Under the pieces are notes generated by a model. The model did not search any database and was not told the DNA's origin. It saw only the letters and a list, made by a program, of their open reading frames with translations. From Agelaius tricolor (Eukaryota; Chordata; Aves; Passeriformes; Icteridae), in the NCBI GenBank assembly GCA_023055355.1, contig JALJCS010000022.1, positions 8,479,001 through 8,543,000 on the forward strand: a stretch of 64,000 nucleotides of DNA, in the 5' to 3' direction. Of this stretch, positions 1 to 11,195 are shown piece by piece (position 1 is the first letter of the stretch; the number at the start of each line of letters is the position of its first letter). A program made the translations under genes and the position numbers.

Positions 1-2573
1 TGAAGAAAGCTAATTATCCCAAGCACAAGGAGACTGCTAAAAATAATAAGATTATAAAGAATAATTTGCTGATATAATTACAACAAAATTGGGTACACAC
101 AATCGTCAGATACATGTATTGCTTGACCTGGGCGAGAAAGTGAAATAAATCCTTCCTCTATAGCCTTCGTAAATTTGTTTTTATCATCTCCAAGTGGTGT
201 TTGCACAGGCAGCACAATTTGCATGTGTAATGTGGCTGTACAAATTGACAACAAGTAAATTATTCAAGGAAATAGGCTGGTCGTGGGTCTGAACTATCTC
301 GCAAAGCCTATTCATTTTGAAGAATCACTGAGACGTGAAGCTCATACATCAACCATTTTCTGACAATCCTCAGACTTATTGTCTCCTAAAATGTCATTAT
401 GGCTATTATTTATGAAGCTAATTCATTTATTAATATATATTTAACTCTGACTTGTCATGCACCTTAGCAGGCATTCTGTGCACTGCATATTTTTGAATAG
501 ATGAAAGAGTTTTGCATGCTTTAATGATTACAGTAAGCTGCTATAGATTTATAGAATGCAGCTTTATTATCTACTTGCATTAATACCTTTTTGTAACTTT
601 TTTTTCCTTAAGGCCATCAAATATAAATGGCAAATGACATATCCAAAAGATTGTATAAAAAAAAGAGATTTTCTCAGAGTTTGTTGAATTTTAGAATAAA
701 ATGAGGTAGCCAACTGTTAAGGCCTAACTCTTTTTTAAGAATCTCTAATAATTGTGTTGATTTTTTTGTGTATTTTGCTGAAAAACATGGAATAAATTAT
801 ATAAATTTAGATGTTTACTGTATTTTTCTCTTTGAGGACAAGTGGCCATCTTTTGATTGTACCTCCAGAGGGAGCAGAGTTTGAAGGGGGGAAAATGTAG
901 CAGATGGAAAATAGATCTGTTCTGCTATAGTATACATATAATATAGACAATTTCCCTCATATAGAACACTCCTTAGGAAATGAACAGCACAGAGAGTATG
1001 GATTATGAGGTTGCCTATGGTTCTTGTATTTTTTCATCTTGATTCACTTATCTTTAGGGCATATTAAAAGACATAGGGATCACAGTAACCCTTTCCTGAC
1101 ATCTACACAATGTCAAGAAACTAAAAATTGCAATCTGCTATGAGAAACATATTTGAGGTAGTTCTAAATTTTATTGCACACACAGAATTCAGATTAAACT
1201 TGCAATTATAAAAAACTGGCTAATTTAAATGCATAGTTATTATGACTCTGTGGTCCATTTGACTATTTTCAAGGGGCCTATGATCACAGTTGGAGCTTAC
1301 TGGCCTGATTTGGAAGTGATGAGCTCCTGCTTGTGAGGCTGATATCACCCACAGGTTTGATAGGTCACTTGGTCCTGCTCCCTCAGTGTTTGTTCCCATG
1401 TGTCAGGTGAGGATCAGAAGCTTGTCTTGTTTCCTGATGGCACAAAGGAATAGCACATAGGGGTAAAAGTACTCTCTGGGTAGAGTTGTTCTTTAGTATT
1501 GAAATTAGGAATTATTATATTTTTCACCTGCTCCCAGGATGTGCCAGGTAGTAAAAGCCTTGGGATTATGTTACACCATGGGATGGACCAAGGAGGAATT
1601 TCATACTCTATCATTACCTTTCCATCTTACAGAGCCGGGCCTTTCATGGCCAGAGCTATTTCACCTTAAACAGAAGAACAGATTAAAGTTTTCAATGTCA
1701 AGACAAGGAGCCTTTGCATAACAAAAGATTATCAAGACTTTAGGTAGCGTGAAGATCTTTTAAAGCTAATTTTGTAGGAGTAAATTCTATAGATCTTCAT
1801 ACTGGAAAACTTATTACTTTGAATTCTTCAACTTCTTTAGAATGTGAATAAGAACACAAGAAGTTATATAGGAGCAAACTTAAGTGACCAAAATAAGGGC
1901 ACTGTGAAAATCCAACTCAATCCAGACAAGGGCAAAGAAAGGCATGTGGTTCTGAGTATGTGTGGTGAATAAATAAGGCTTTTTCATGTCTGGATGTCAG
2001 TAAGAATAATAACTTTCAGTGCTTTGGAAATACAAGCTTATGTTTTCTAAAGTATTCTGGTACTTGCAATTTCAGGTGCCTGCCTTGAGACATCTTAGAA
2101 AGTAAACCCAGACTTTTAGAATGCTGTTTTCAAATGGAGCCTTGTCAGGTGATCTAAATTTGCCCTATGGTAACTCCAAATGGTTTAAAATTAAAACAAA
2201 CACACACATTATTGAGCCTCTGTAGCTTTGATATATTTTGCCACTTCAAAAACTCCCAGTATAAATATTGGTTGGTCTTCCAGTCAGACATCAATCATTC
2301 AGTAATCAATGCCTTTATGGTTTTTGATCTTGCAGGCCAGTTTCACTAAGAGAAGAGATTCACAAGCTCTCTGAAGGCTTGTTGACTGCAGACAGTTAGA
2401 GACTGAAATTAATGCTACTACTGAATCGGTGTGGAAGGCTGATTTCTAGGATATTTTCTGTTTATATTTAATAAGAATATTTAAATAATCTCAGAATGGC
2501 ATGTTAAAGAATAAAATTCATTGAGTGTTTCCTTGTTATATCACCTTAGAGACTTCCCACTTACATTTCTTAC
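1..2573. other. AT-rich non-coding DNA, no gene seen
   Basis: Unique-looking AT-rich sequence. All six frames are broken by stops at short intervals; the longest open runs are about 60-66 codons and none resembles a known family. I see no CR1 tail, LTR or tRNA-like segment. The stretch around 400-620 is rich in TAAT/ATTA cores, which fits either simple AT-richness or a homeodomain-bound element. It is probably intronic or intergenic. Confidence 0.6.
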
Positions 2574-2596
2574 AAATAAAAAAATAAATAAATAAA
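2574..2596. repeat. (AAAT)n short microsatellite
   Basis: About five AAAT/AAAAT units in an A-rich context. It is short and imperfect. Confidence 0.7.
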
Positions 2597-5500
2597 CAAG
2601 AGATTGACTGAATTGTTTAAAAAGAGCTTTTATTTTTTTTCATCTGACAAGAGATTACAGACTTCTGCAAAGACCCAGTATGGCACATCAAACTCTAGTT
2701 CATGCCATTGCTGTTTATGGTAGTGGAGCTATTTTTTTCTTTTCAGGAGATCGAAATTCCACCTGCTACATGAGATATTCATTCATCTTTATTCAGTAAC
2801 CTGTAAAATGCAGAGTGTAGAGAAGGTGCAAATCTGCTTGATAGTTCTGGACAAAATTTTTTCAGCTGTGATTTTCTGAGTGGCTCAGCTGTAGAGCCTC
2901 AGAATGATGTGCGAAGGAAGTGCCCCATCAGACTGCCTGTGCAGCTCTTGCTGCTGCTCCTGATGACACTAATCCATATTCCACTTCTAAGTTGGCTGCT
3001 TCTCAGGGAAACGCTGCTGCTTCAACATCCTTTACTGCTGATCCTGTTTTACATTTTTGGAACAACCGAGGAATTCTCGGATCCTCTTTTATAACCAGGG
3101 GAAATAAACACCATTTATTGTTTCATAAAACACAGTTTGTGAAGCACACAATCGTTGGGCATTCCAGCTGCAATGCCTTGTGCTGTGTTTCAGTATATCC
3201 TGTGATAGTCCTTGTTGGCTGTATGGACAGCCTGAGTGACCAGTTTGAGATCCTTCCAAAATGTCAGGTCTCTGTGGCTGCAATAATCAACTTATTTTAC
3301 TGTCAGCAGCGTGTCAGGGACATGCCAGCTGATACCCAGGGACTGCCTGGAGCTGCCTGCTGCTAATCCCTTCAAAGGGGGCATGTCCAGAAAGAAGGTG
3401 CAGTGAGCAGCTTCCAGATGCTACAGTTGCAACTACCCTACCTATCCCTACCCCTAAACTGCTTTCCTTTTAATTATAATAGGTATTTTGGGAAAAAATG
3501 TTTGAACTCTTATATTAAAAAGAAAACAATAAAGGAAAACATAAACCAGCTTTTTTCATTGTGTATTATCCTTCCTTCTGATGCAGTCACCCAGTCAAAC
3601 ATCATTATTCATTGTGCAGCTAAAGGATGCTAACCATCAAGATACCTTGGGAATGCAATAAAAAGAGCAGGGTTGTAAACCCCAGGGCTTAATCCTGATC
3701 AAATTCCAAGTTCAATGATTATATTTGCCCCCTAGACTGATAACCAATTCTTCACTTTAGTTTTAAACATTTACACAGTATTGCCAAGTGCTGACAGCTT
3801 CAGAAATAGCAGTTGCATATCAACAGTGGAGGTTGATGCCATATTGTTAATTATATTTGCAAAGCACGTTGGGATTCTTTGGGATAGAAGAGTCACTGCA
3901 AAGGTAAGGTAATTGGTGTGTATATTTGGGGGGATGAAAGGGTCCTGAGCACACATTGTTAAGTGAGTGCTGTTTAATTCTTTTTTAATATCTTAAATGG
4001 TCTTCGATTAGAAATAAACATGTCAGGAAGAATTATTTGTTTACATAAAGAAAGGAATTAATGGTTGTAAATCAACACACATTTTGGAAAATGTTTCTTC
4101 TTAATTCTACATAAAACAGATCATCATAATTTTGCACATTTAACCATAGGTTTATTGTGTCTCATCATTTTTCAACAGTAATTTTCCAAAAGCTTTAGGG
4201 TTGGAATGTTGTTAAAAATTGAATGTGATGCTTACAATAAATGGAATCCTATTCTTTTCTCATTAAGCATTGTCTTGCCTACTTGCAGTTTACACAGAGC
4301 TGGATTCCAAGAGAAAGATGTAGTTTAAGTGATGGAGACATCATCTACAGCATCTCTTATCTTTTAACAGCCCATCATTTATGTTGTAAGAACCAAGATA
4401 TTTTCTTCATCCTTTTTTTTTTCTTCAAAACTGAATAGTATTGCTCTGCTTCTTCCTTTTTTTTTTTCCCAGAAAAATACATGTTTTGAAAAGGGCTCAC
4501 TTAAATCAGTATTAAGTATTTTAAGTTTTAAATTTAGTGTTCCTACTCTAAATTCTTCATATATTGACCTTCATATATTTCAAAGTATCAGAAAGCCCCA
4601 GCGCATATTTTCTATATATTGAACTGCGTGTAAAGAGCAGAAGTCTATCTGATGTGGATTTCTGAGTGGTTTGGGGGTTTTTTGAAGGTTTGCACCTTCC
4701 TTACTGCCACTGTTTTATTATGGGTAGACACCAGTAAGACTGATCCTCTAGCCTGTCTTTTGGTGTAGGAAACAAATCCAGGCTGGTTTGTATCAGGCCC
4801 TTGATGAAACTCAGAAATACTAAATCAGCCTGGCCTGACCAAAAGGAATCCAATGCTTTTAATCCAGAGTCCCAAAAAATGGATGCCTCTTTTGAGGTGC
4901 AGGCACCACTTGGCAAATAAAATATTGTTTCTTAAGAATGCTTTAATGCTTTGAGTTTCTTCATGAAGTGACTGCTGCATTTTGCGGATGGTTGGGTCAG
5001 CAGTGAGATCTGTGCAGCTGTGTGTGGTTGGCAGACAAGTGTGTAATTTTTGCATTTTTTGATGGTGAGTTTACCATCAGCAAGGAAGAGATTTTAGCAG
5101 CAATGGGAAAGGCAGGAGCTGAGTGCAAGGTTAACCTTGCTGTTCACACTTCTACACAGCCAGTGTCAAATTTTGGCTTGTATTGGAAAGCTCAGTTGCC
5201 ACCCTTATGGTGCTTTCATGCATTCAAATTGCCAGCTTCCTAACAGTAAAGAGTTCTTAAAATATTTAGTGTTTATGAGAATGCAGAGTAATACAGTGTG
5301 TCTTGGAAGTTACTGAAACATGCAGTACATGAGTCATGAAGTGGAAAGGGACAGTGAGCTCCTATAAAACTTGTTTACATTGTGTTGGGTAGTGACAGGT
5401 TTATGTATAATCGTGGAAAAATCTGACTTTCTTCAAAACATAATGGGTTTTTATAAAAAAAAATTACTTTTTTAAAAATTAAGTTTAGATTCTTTATATT

Positions 5501-6005
5501 TTTCCAGTTTGACATTCTGATTAGGGAAATATCTCAAAAGCACAAATTGCCTGAAGTTTTCCCATTTGTTATATAGCAACAAGGTAAGGGCCAAAGAAGT
5601 ACTGTGCACCAGTCCTTTCAAATATTCTCTTCAAACTTAAAAAAAAAATTAAACAAAAAGGGATCCTAAAGGAAAAACCAATTACTTGTGCAAAAGTCCA
5701 TGCATTGTAATGAAAGAAATTATACAAAGCAGTCACTTTTGGAAGCCATCTGTACTATATTCTATCTTCTTGAAAGTTAGGAAGATACTTGAGATCAAAA
5801 TGTTAAAAAACATGCCAAGATAGAGATGGATTAGGGAGCAATGATACATTTATTAGTCACCTTTAGTGAATAATCCACTCCCCTTTCCCATATATTTGGT
5901 TTCCACTGATTCACATAGAAAATGTTCGGACTTGGTGGTTAAACTGAATCTGCCCCACACATTATTACTGCAGGGCTGTGCTATTTGCTGGACTAATCTC
6001 AATAA
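2597..6005. other. AT-rich non-coding DNA with scattered chance ORFs
   Basis: Apart from the open stretch at 2.9-3.4 kb there is nothing gene-like. Several poly-T/poly-A runs of 8-10 bases occur (for example near 4410, 4455 and 5640). The segment at 4680-5240 is less AT-rich and has short open runs on both strands with no family signature. No tRNA, LTR or recent CR1 copy was seen. Confidence 0.55.
2890..3366 (+). other. Stretch open in two plus-strand frames, probably non-coding
   Basis: One frame is open from about 2920 to 3366 (148 codons from its ATG). A second plus frame over 2909-3094 encodes a leucine-rich hydrophobic run. The first frame starts alanine/serine/threonine-rich and becomes cysteine-containing, with no domain I recognise. 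There is no convincing splice acceptor, Kozak context or poly(A) signal tied to it. Local base composition (CTG/GCT-rich, few TA pairs) explains why stops are scarce. Most likely this is chance openness. A decayed exon or retrocopy is the alternative. Confidence 0.15.
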
Positions 6006-6024
6006 TATGTATGTATGTATGTAT
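6006..6024. repeat. (ATGT)n microsatellite
   Basis: Four to five perfect ATGT units followed by a T-rich run. Confidence 0.8.
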
Positions 6025-6540
6025 TTTCTTAAACTTCCAGAGTCATGTTTCTAAGCATTTGAAGCATAGATCCTATAGGATTACCTAAATCTGACATTTA
6101 TCTGGGTAAAAGCTAACATATAAAGTGTCATAGCTAATCACATGTTTTTTATACTTTCCCTTGGAAAAGAAAGAGTTCTGGAAGTGACACACTAACAAAT
6201 AATACATAATCTGCACACGTGAAGTAATCTTTACTGCTTTGTTACTTCTTAAAAATGCTACATGCACCACTCACAAATGCATCTTGTTATCTCTGTAGTT
6301 GAGAATCATGATATTTATTGTAAGTAGCACAATAAGTAAATCATCACTGAAAATTTGCTGTTTAGGATTCCAAGGCATGGTGTTATTTTTTTTTAGTCAC
6401 ATAACTTTAAAGTAAAAATCAGCGGCAAAACTCTGCTCTTAGTTATACCTATATGGAAATAAAATATGCAATCACGAGATTACATGAGAGATCAAAACAC
6501 CAAAAGTCTTATTTTGCACACTTTCATAAAATCTGAGGTC

Positions 6541-6720
6541 TGGAAGGAACTTTTTAAGTTCATCCAGTCTATCTTACACAATCCAAAGAAATCTTGACCA
6601 TATCATCTTTATCTTACCCTACCTCACTGGTCTTAATAGTCAAAAGCTTTCCCTAAATACTTAACTTATGTCATTTGGACTGACAGTGGAACCTGTTCTC
6701 CCCTCTCCCTTAATCCATTC
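6541..6720 (-). mobile_element. Old, degraded CR1-like LINE fragment
   Basis: The left end reads like the reverse complement of a CR1 3' region: a TCTGGAAGGAAC block, then TTCATCCAGTCTA in the place where CR1 has TCATCTAGTCCAA. About 110 bases on, an AAAAGCTTTCCCTAA.TACTTAACTTA block corresponds to the CR1 AAGTTTTTCCTAATATCCAACCTAA block. The octamer tail is not recognisable and indels are frequent, so the copy is ancient. The family assignment is from memory of the consensus and only approximate. Confidence 0.45.
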
Positions 6721-9700
6721 TCTAACTTTCCTGTTCACAAGATAAAATCCAAACACAAATGTATTAAGAAATATGTTTGCTTCTTGTACTTACTATAAGA
6801 TGTCATGAAATGCCTCATGCAAGTTTTGACTGAAGAAAACAAAACCATAAGCAGAGATGATAAAAAGCAAGGTGTATTACTTCCCCTATTTCTGTGCAAG
6901 GTTCATGAGACTATGTAATAATAAATGGAACATTGTGTCAGACACAACCCAGTATGTATTCTAGTCAGATATTGTTCAAGTGTGGCAAGACAATCAAGCC
7001 TCCTAGAAGAGTGTTAAAATTAACTCTGCCTTGCTTGTGCCCAAAGAAGCCCAACTATATGTGCTATTAGTGTATAGCTATCATAAAAATAAATTAGCCA
7101 GTCTGCATTTTCAGGTTAATCTTCAATTTCATAATTGAATCAGTAATTACTATAAGTTAATATAATTAGGTGCTAACACTTAATTGAGAATTATTTATTC
7201 AGGAATCTTCACTATTGTAACATTTTTTATAGCTCTAAATGATTCTGAGTAATGGACTGCATCAAAAAAGCTTAAGCAGAAACTGAATGGACATTACTCA
7301 GAATCCTGCATTCAGCTTTTCTGAACTACTTTTTATCACTAAGGTTTTTGTGGAAACCAAAGTAGAAACAGTGGTTTTGGAAGTCCTTCTAATTCTACCC
7401 ATGGCTGAAGTGCCACCTGAGCATTTTCAAAGGATTGAGCCAAATCTATTGGAGACAGCCCTGCTGTGTCCAGGGGTTGTTGATGAATGTCCCCAGAGGA
7501 CACTTGAACTCTCAGAATAAGTGACTTACAAACCCTGACCAGTATCTGGTGATTGCATGTGTGCTTCTGCCTTTAGCCTCATATCCAAACATGGATTCAT
7601 GTTTGTTTCACAAAAAAGGAGTCTTTATATCATAGTATATAGGTGCTGTGGCTGATAAACCTCAATACACAGTGATGCAGTGTAAAGATCATCTCAAAGA
7701 TCAGTGAGATTTTCTCTGTTTTTCTTTTATTTGGGTTAAATTAATCCCTGCCAGTAATTCAGTGAAGATACACCAGTTAAATCTGTGGCTTCGTCTTTGT
7801 TGTCTGTGCTTGAGTCAAGGTTCACTTTTTCTCTACCATATGATTTGAACAAGTTGCATTTCTTCTATGTACTTGAATTTGCTTGAGTTTGTCTCATCCT
7901 TCTCTTTGCTGCTGCACCTGGTGACTCATTCCAGTGATGGCCAAAGCATAAATCAATGTGTATCACTTGTGAGGTCTGTCAGGGGAGTTTGGGCTTGAGT
8001 GTGAGCATGAGTCTGGAGCTAACATGACAATAGATTAAGAGAATATGTCTAACTCTGGTATATAATACTCAATATGCAAAATTAAAGCAATATGGAATCA
8101 TCAAATTTTTACCTGAGTCCTACTATAAGTCAGGTCAATTGTATAGAAGGAAATATGAAAATGCAGAAGGCAACTTGTGTGTTACATCCAAACCTTGCAT
8201 TGCTGATTCAGTGTATTCCAAGATTTGTCTTGGTGAGCAGTTCACAGTGGTTTCATTTGCTGGTTCAGCAGAAAAAAAAATGCATTTTTCAAAATGGTGT
8301 GAAAGTGTTAAGCTGACTCCCAGGGAAGTCAGTGTTAGTTGTGCTCTCAGATGTCTGTTTCCCACTTTATAAAGTAACAATGAAGGGCAGTAGGTTCAAC
8401 AGAACTTCAGAATTACTTTGATAAATTTGTCAGAGGGAAGAAATATTAAAATCTGTGTACTGTCTGCTTGCCTTTTTTCTTGAAATATAAATTAATTATG
8501 ACTATATAAAAACCTTTTACCATAGCTAATTAATCAGAATCTCCTAATAAACTATGTGTCGACAGCACTGTATGTCTAATTAACTTTTTCACTTCAGAAT
8601 TGTGCAGTTGAATAATGAAGAAAACATTACCTGATGAATTCTTTTATTTTATGATGATATCTCTAGAGACAGAAAAGACAGAGCAGCTTAAATGCCATCT
8701 TAAATTACATCTTGGCCTTGGCAAGCTTTCAGCTGGTTTTGATTTGCATGGAAACCATTTTTGTAAGACTCTTATTCTCTGAAAAACAGAACTTAAAGCT
8801 ATAACTAGAATAAATTATCTATAGCTATTTAGGGCTCTATTAAATCTAGATGCTAGGCACCCTTTTCACATGCAGAATGCAATGGAACAGCTTTTAATAC
8901 CCTGTCAACCTGTTCTGTGAAAAGTCGATTGGGCAGGGAAGGTTTGATTTGGCTGGTTTTATTAAAATATCTTTCCTCTCCTTACACCATCCTGAACCAC
9001 TCAGCCTAATTTAAACCAGGCAAATTCACCAATCTGTCTTGCATGTCTGTAGAAACAGCTTTTATTTTTTAAAGTGATGACATCTACCCATAACTGTTGG
9101 CATGCAAGCTCAAGACACAGTTATTCATACACTGCTGATAGGGAATTGTTCTTTCTATGATATACCAATATAGAGAGCACGTTCATGGATTAACTGCATC
9201 CATGCCTCCCTCTTTTGATTGCAGCATCCTCTCTGCAGCCAGTTGACTTATCCCCAGGACACAGGGGAAGGGTCAAATCAAATCCCCTTAGACTCTTGTT
9301 AGTCAACCTTTTAAGTTTGTTATGCTTTCATAATTTAGAATATGTCCAGCAGCAGTACCACTGTGGAATGTAAGCCTTGTCACACCACACAGGAGTTCAT
9401 AAGAAGACCTCTTGGTACAGTAAAATTATGATCCCATCAAGTCTTAATAATTATTTACATTAGAGTTTAATTTTATCTGTCTGCATTCAGTGCTCATTTA
9501 CTGTGGTCCAGACCAGCCTAAACCAAGGAAAATTCTTTGGGTGTGTACTCATGAGAAAAAGGAAAAGTGATAAATATCTTAAAAGCAAATACTCATAATA
9601 TTTGCAATAAAAACTTCAAAAACTTAAAAAGACAGTTTTTCTCTTTTTCATCTGCTGTGCTTCCTGGAAATATTGATTTGGATCATGTTGTCAAACGTAC

Positions 9701-9999
9701 TTTAAAATAGGAATGTCTTGTCTAAGCTTTGAATTTCCATCTGCCAAGTCTTTTCTCTGTGGATCCTTACAAAGTTATTGGGAAAAGTCGCAATAATACA
9801 AAGTGGGTTTTTTCTTGTGGTGCACAGAGGAAAAATAACCCTGAGACACGACTAATTCTAGCTCTGAAATACTGACACTCAAGGATATGTACAGATGTGA
9901 AAAACTATTGCAACTTAGTAGAGATAATCATATACTTTTTATACACCCTAATATAAGCAATCTGAAAATGTGTACCTAAGTTCAGATTTAGAGCATGTT
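6721..9999. other. AT-rich unique non-coding DNA
   Basis: No repeat boundary, RNA gene or plausible exon is recognised. The longest frames are about 75-80 codons, overlap each other near 8.1-8.4 kb on both strands, and look like chance. The segment 8540-8860 has a denser set of transcription-factor-like motifs and is listed separately. Confidence 0.55.
8540..8860. promoter_or_regulatory. Candidate regulatory segment with octamer motif
   Basis: The segment contains a perfect POU octamer, ATTTGCAT, at 8742-8749, directly followed by a GGAAACC box. Several TAATTA/TTAATTA homeodomain-type cores occur within 200 bases upstream (near 8490, 8528 and 8578). There are no tandem repeats or transposon features. 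An isolated octamer is common in AT-rich DNA, so the call rests on local clustering only; conservation was not tested. Confidence 0.2.
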
Positions 10000-10159
10000 A
10001 GAGAGTCAGCCAGTCTGACCTCCATGGTTAATGAATTCCATGAGGAGCGAGCAAACACTAAAAATGCCCTGTAGCTCAATGTCTTCAGCCAAAAAGAACT
10101 AATCCAATTGACTGAGACCAAAGAAAACGACTGGGGATGTATGGTTCCAGAATGTCTCT

Positions 10160-10345
10160 GAGGTATTCAAACCCAAGTCAATTTAAGGACTTGTAAGTTA
10201 ATAACTAGGACTTTACACATAATCCTGTACTTTACAGGTAGCCAGAGAAGGTTTTTTACAACCAGGGTAATGTGATTTTCATGCATGGTGTCAGTCAAAA
10301 TTTCAGAGCTGATTTCCAGACTAACTGAAGTTTCTTCATCAGTGC
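10160..10345. repeat. Ancient interspersed repeat-like segment, family unassigned
   Basis: The order of short blocks resembles an old vertebrate interspersed repeat: CCTGTACTTTACAGGTAGCCAGAG, then AAGGTTTTTTACAACCAGGG, then TAATGTGATTTTC and finally GACTAACTGAAGTTT. The remembered repeat has GGCAGCCAGTG-GAGG, GAGGGGTGATGTGATC and GGACTAACTGGAGTTT in the same order and spacing. I cannot name the family with confidence (an old LINE is likely). Just to the left, near 10000-10040, GTCAGCCAGTCTGACCTCC also looks like an old LINE 3' end. Confidence 0.35.
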
Positions 10346-11057
10346 AATAGTGAGGCAGAAAAAAACGCTGGCATGGAATTGCATTATCGAGTTCTAGAGT
10401 GGGCACAGCCATGCAAACCTGCACCAGCAAGGGCAGCTACCATGGGGGTTTCTCTGGGTTTTAAAACACAAGGAAATAAACCTGTCAGTCACAAACTCAA
10501 TGTGAATACTAGAATATACTACAGCCTCAATTATTGCCTGCTGTTATGTCATTAAGTCTCACCAATCAAATATGTTAAACCAGTCTCTTTTGAACCTTGA
10601 GTCTATAAAACTTGGGAGTCTATATTAGAACAAACTAGTCACATTTTTAGTACATGTGTGTTAGCTGCAGCAGACATTGAGGGAGAGGATGGGAAATGGT
10701 TTTCTCACAGAAAAAATGTCTGTGATAAAGGGTTGCTTTTTCCTTTTCATGTTCAAAAAAGTTAAACTGTTCTTTCCAGACACTTGATTCCTGCTTTAGG
10801 ATTGACTGAGTGAAGGATATCGTTTTCATCTTCAGTGCTTGTTGTTGTAATGATGAGCTGTTTGTACCTTAACAGATGATAAATAGATACACAGACATTT
10901 AAGCATAGAGCCACCTGAGTTCATCTTTAAACTTGCCTCAGGAGATGAAACTTGCTTTTCAATAGCTCTCCTCAGATATATTGCTGAAAGTTAAGATACG
11001 AGAATCAATCATTAGGGATGAAAGCGCTGGGTATTTATCGGAGAAGGGGTTATTAAA

Positions 11058-11195
11058 AGAAGATCAGCAATGGTTTTACCAAGAATAAATCCTGTCAGAC
11101 AGAATATGACCGAGTTCTTTGAAGGAATGACAAAAGAAATAAATGATGGGAACGTGGTGGACATAATTTATGTAGACTTCAGTCAGAGGTGTAGC
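11058..11195 (+). mobile_element. CR1-type LINE reverse-transcriptase fossil, frameshifted
   Basis: Conceptual translation gives KNKSCQTE in one frame (from 11081). After a frame change near 11106 the reading becomes TEFFEGMTKEINDGNV, then VDIIYVDFSQ up to about 11186. CR1-family reverse transcriptases have an RNKSCQTN motif followed about 30 residues later by DVVYLDFSKAFDTV, so both blocks are in the right order and spacing. The conserved YxDFSKAF block breaks off after DFSQ, where the CR1 match ends abruptly. The fragment is too short and disrupted to be active. Unlike the recognisable CR1 tails in the window it lies on the plus strand, so it is a separate and older insertion. Confidence 0.7.

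Noticed and set aside
3215..3300. Possible fourth MIR copy (GCCTGAGTGACCAGTTTGAGATCC)
   Set aside because: Only one block is reminiscent of MIR; the TCATCTGTAAAATG block is missing.
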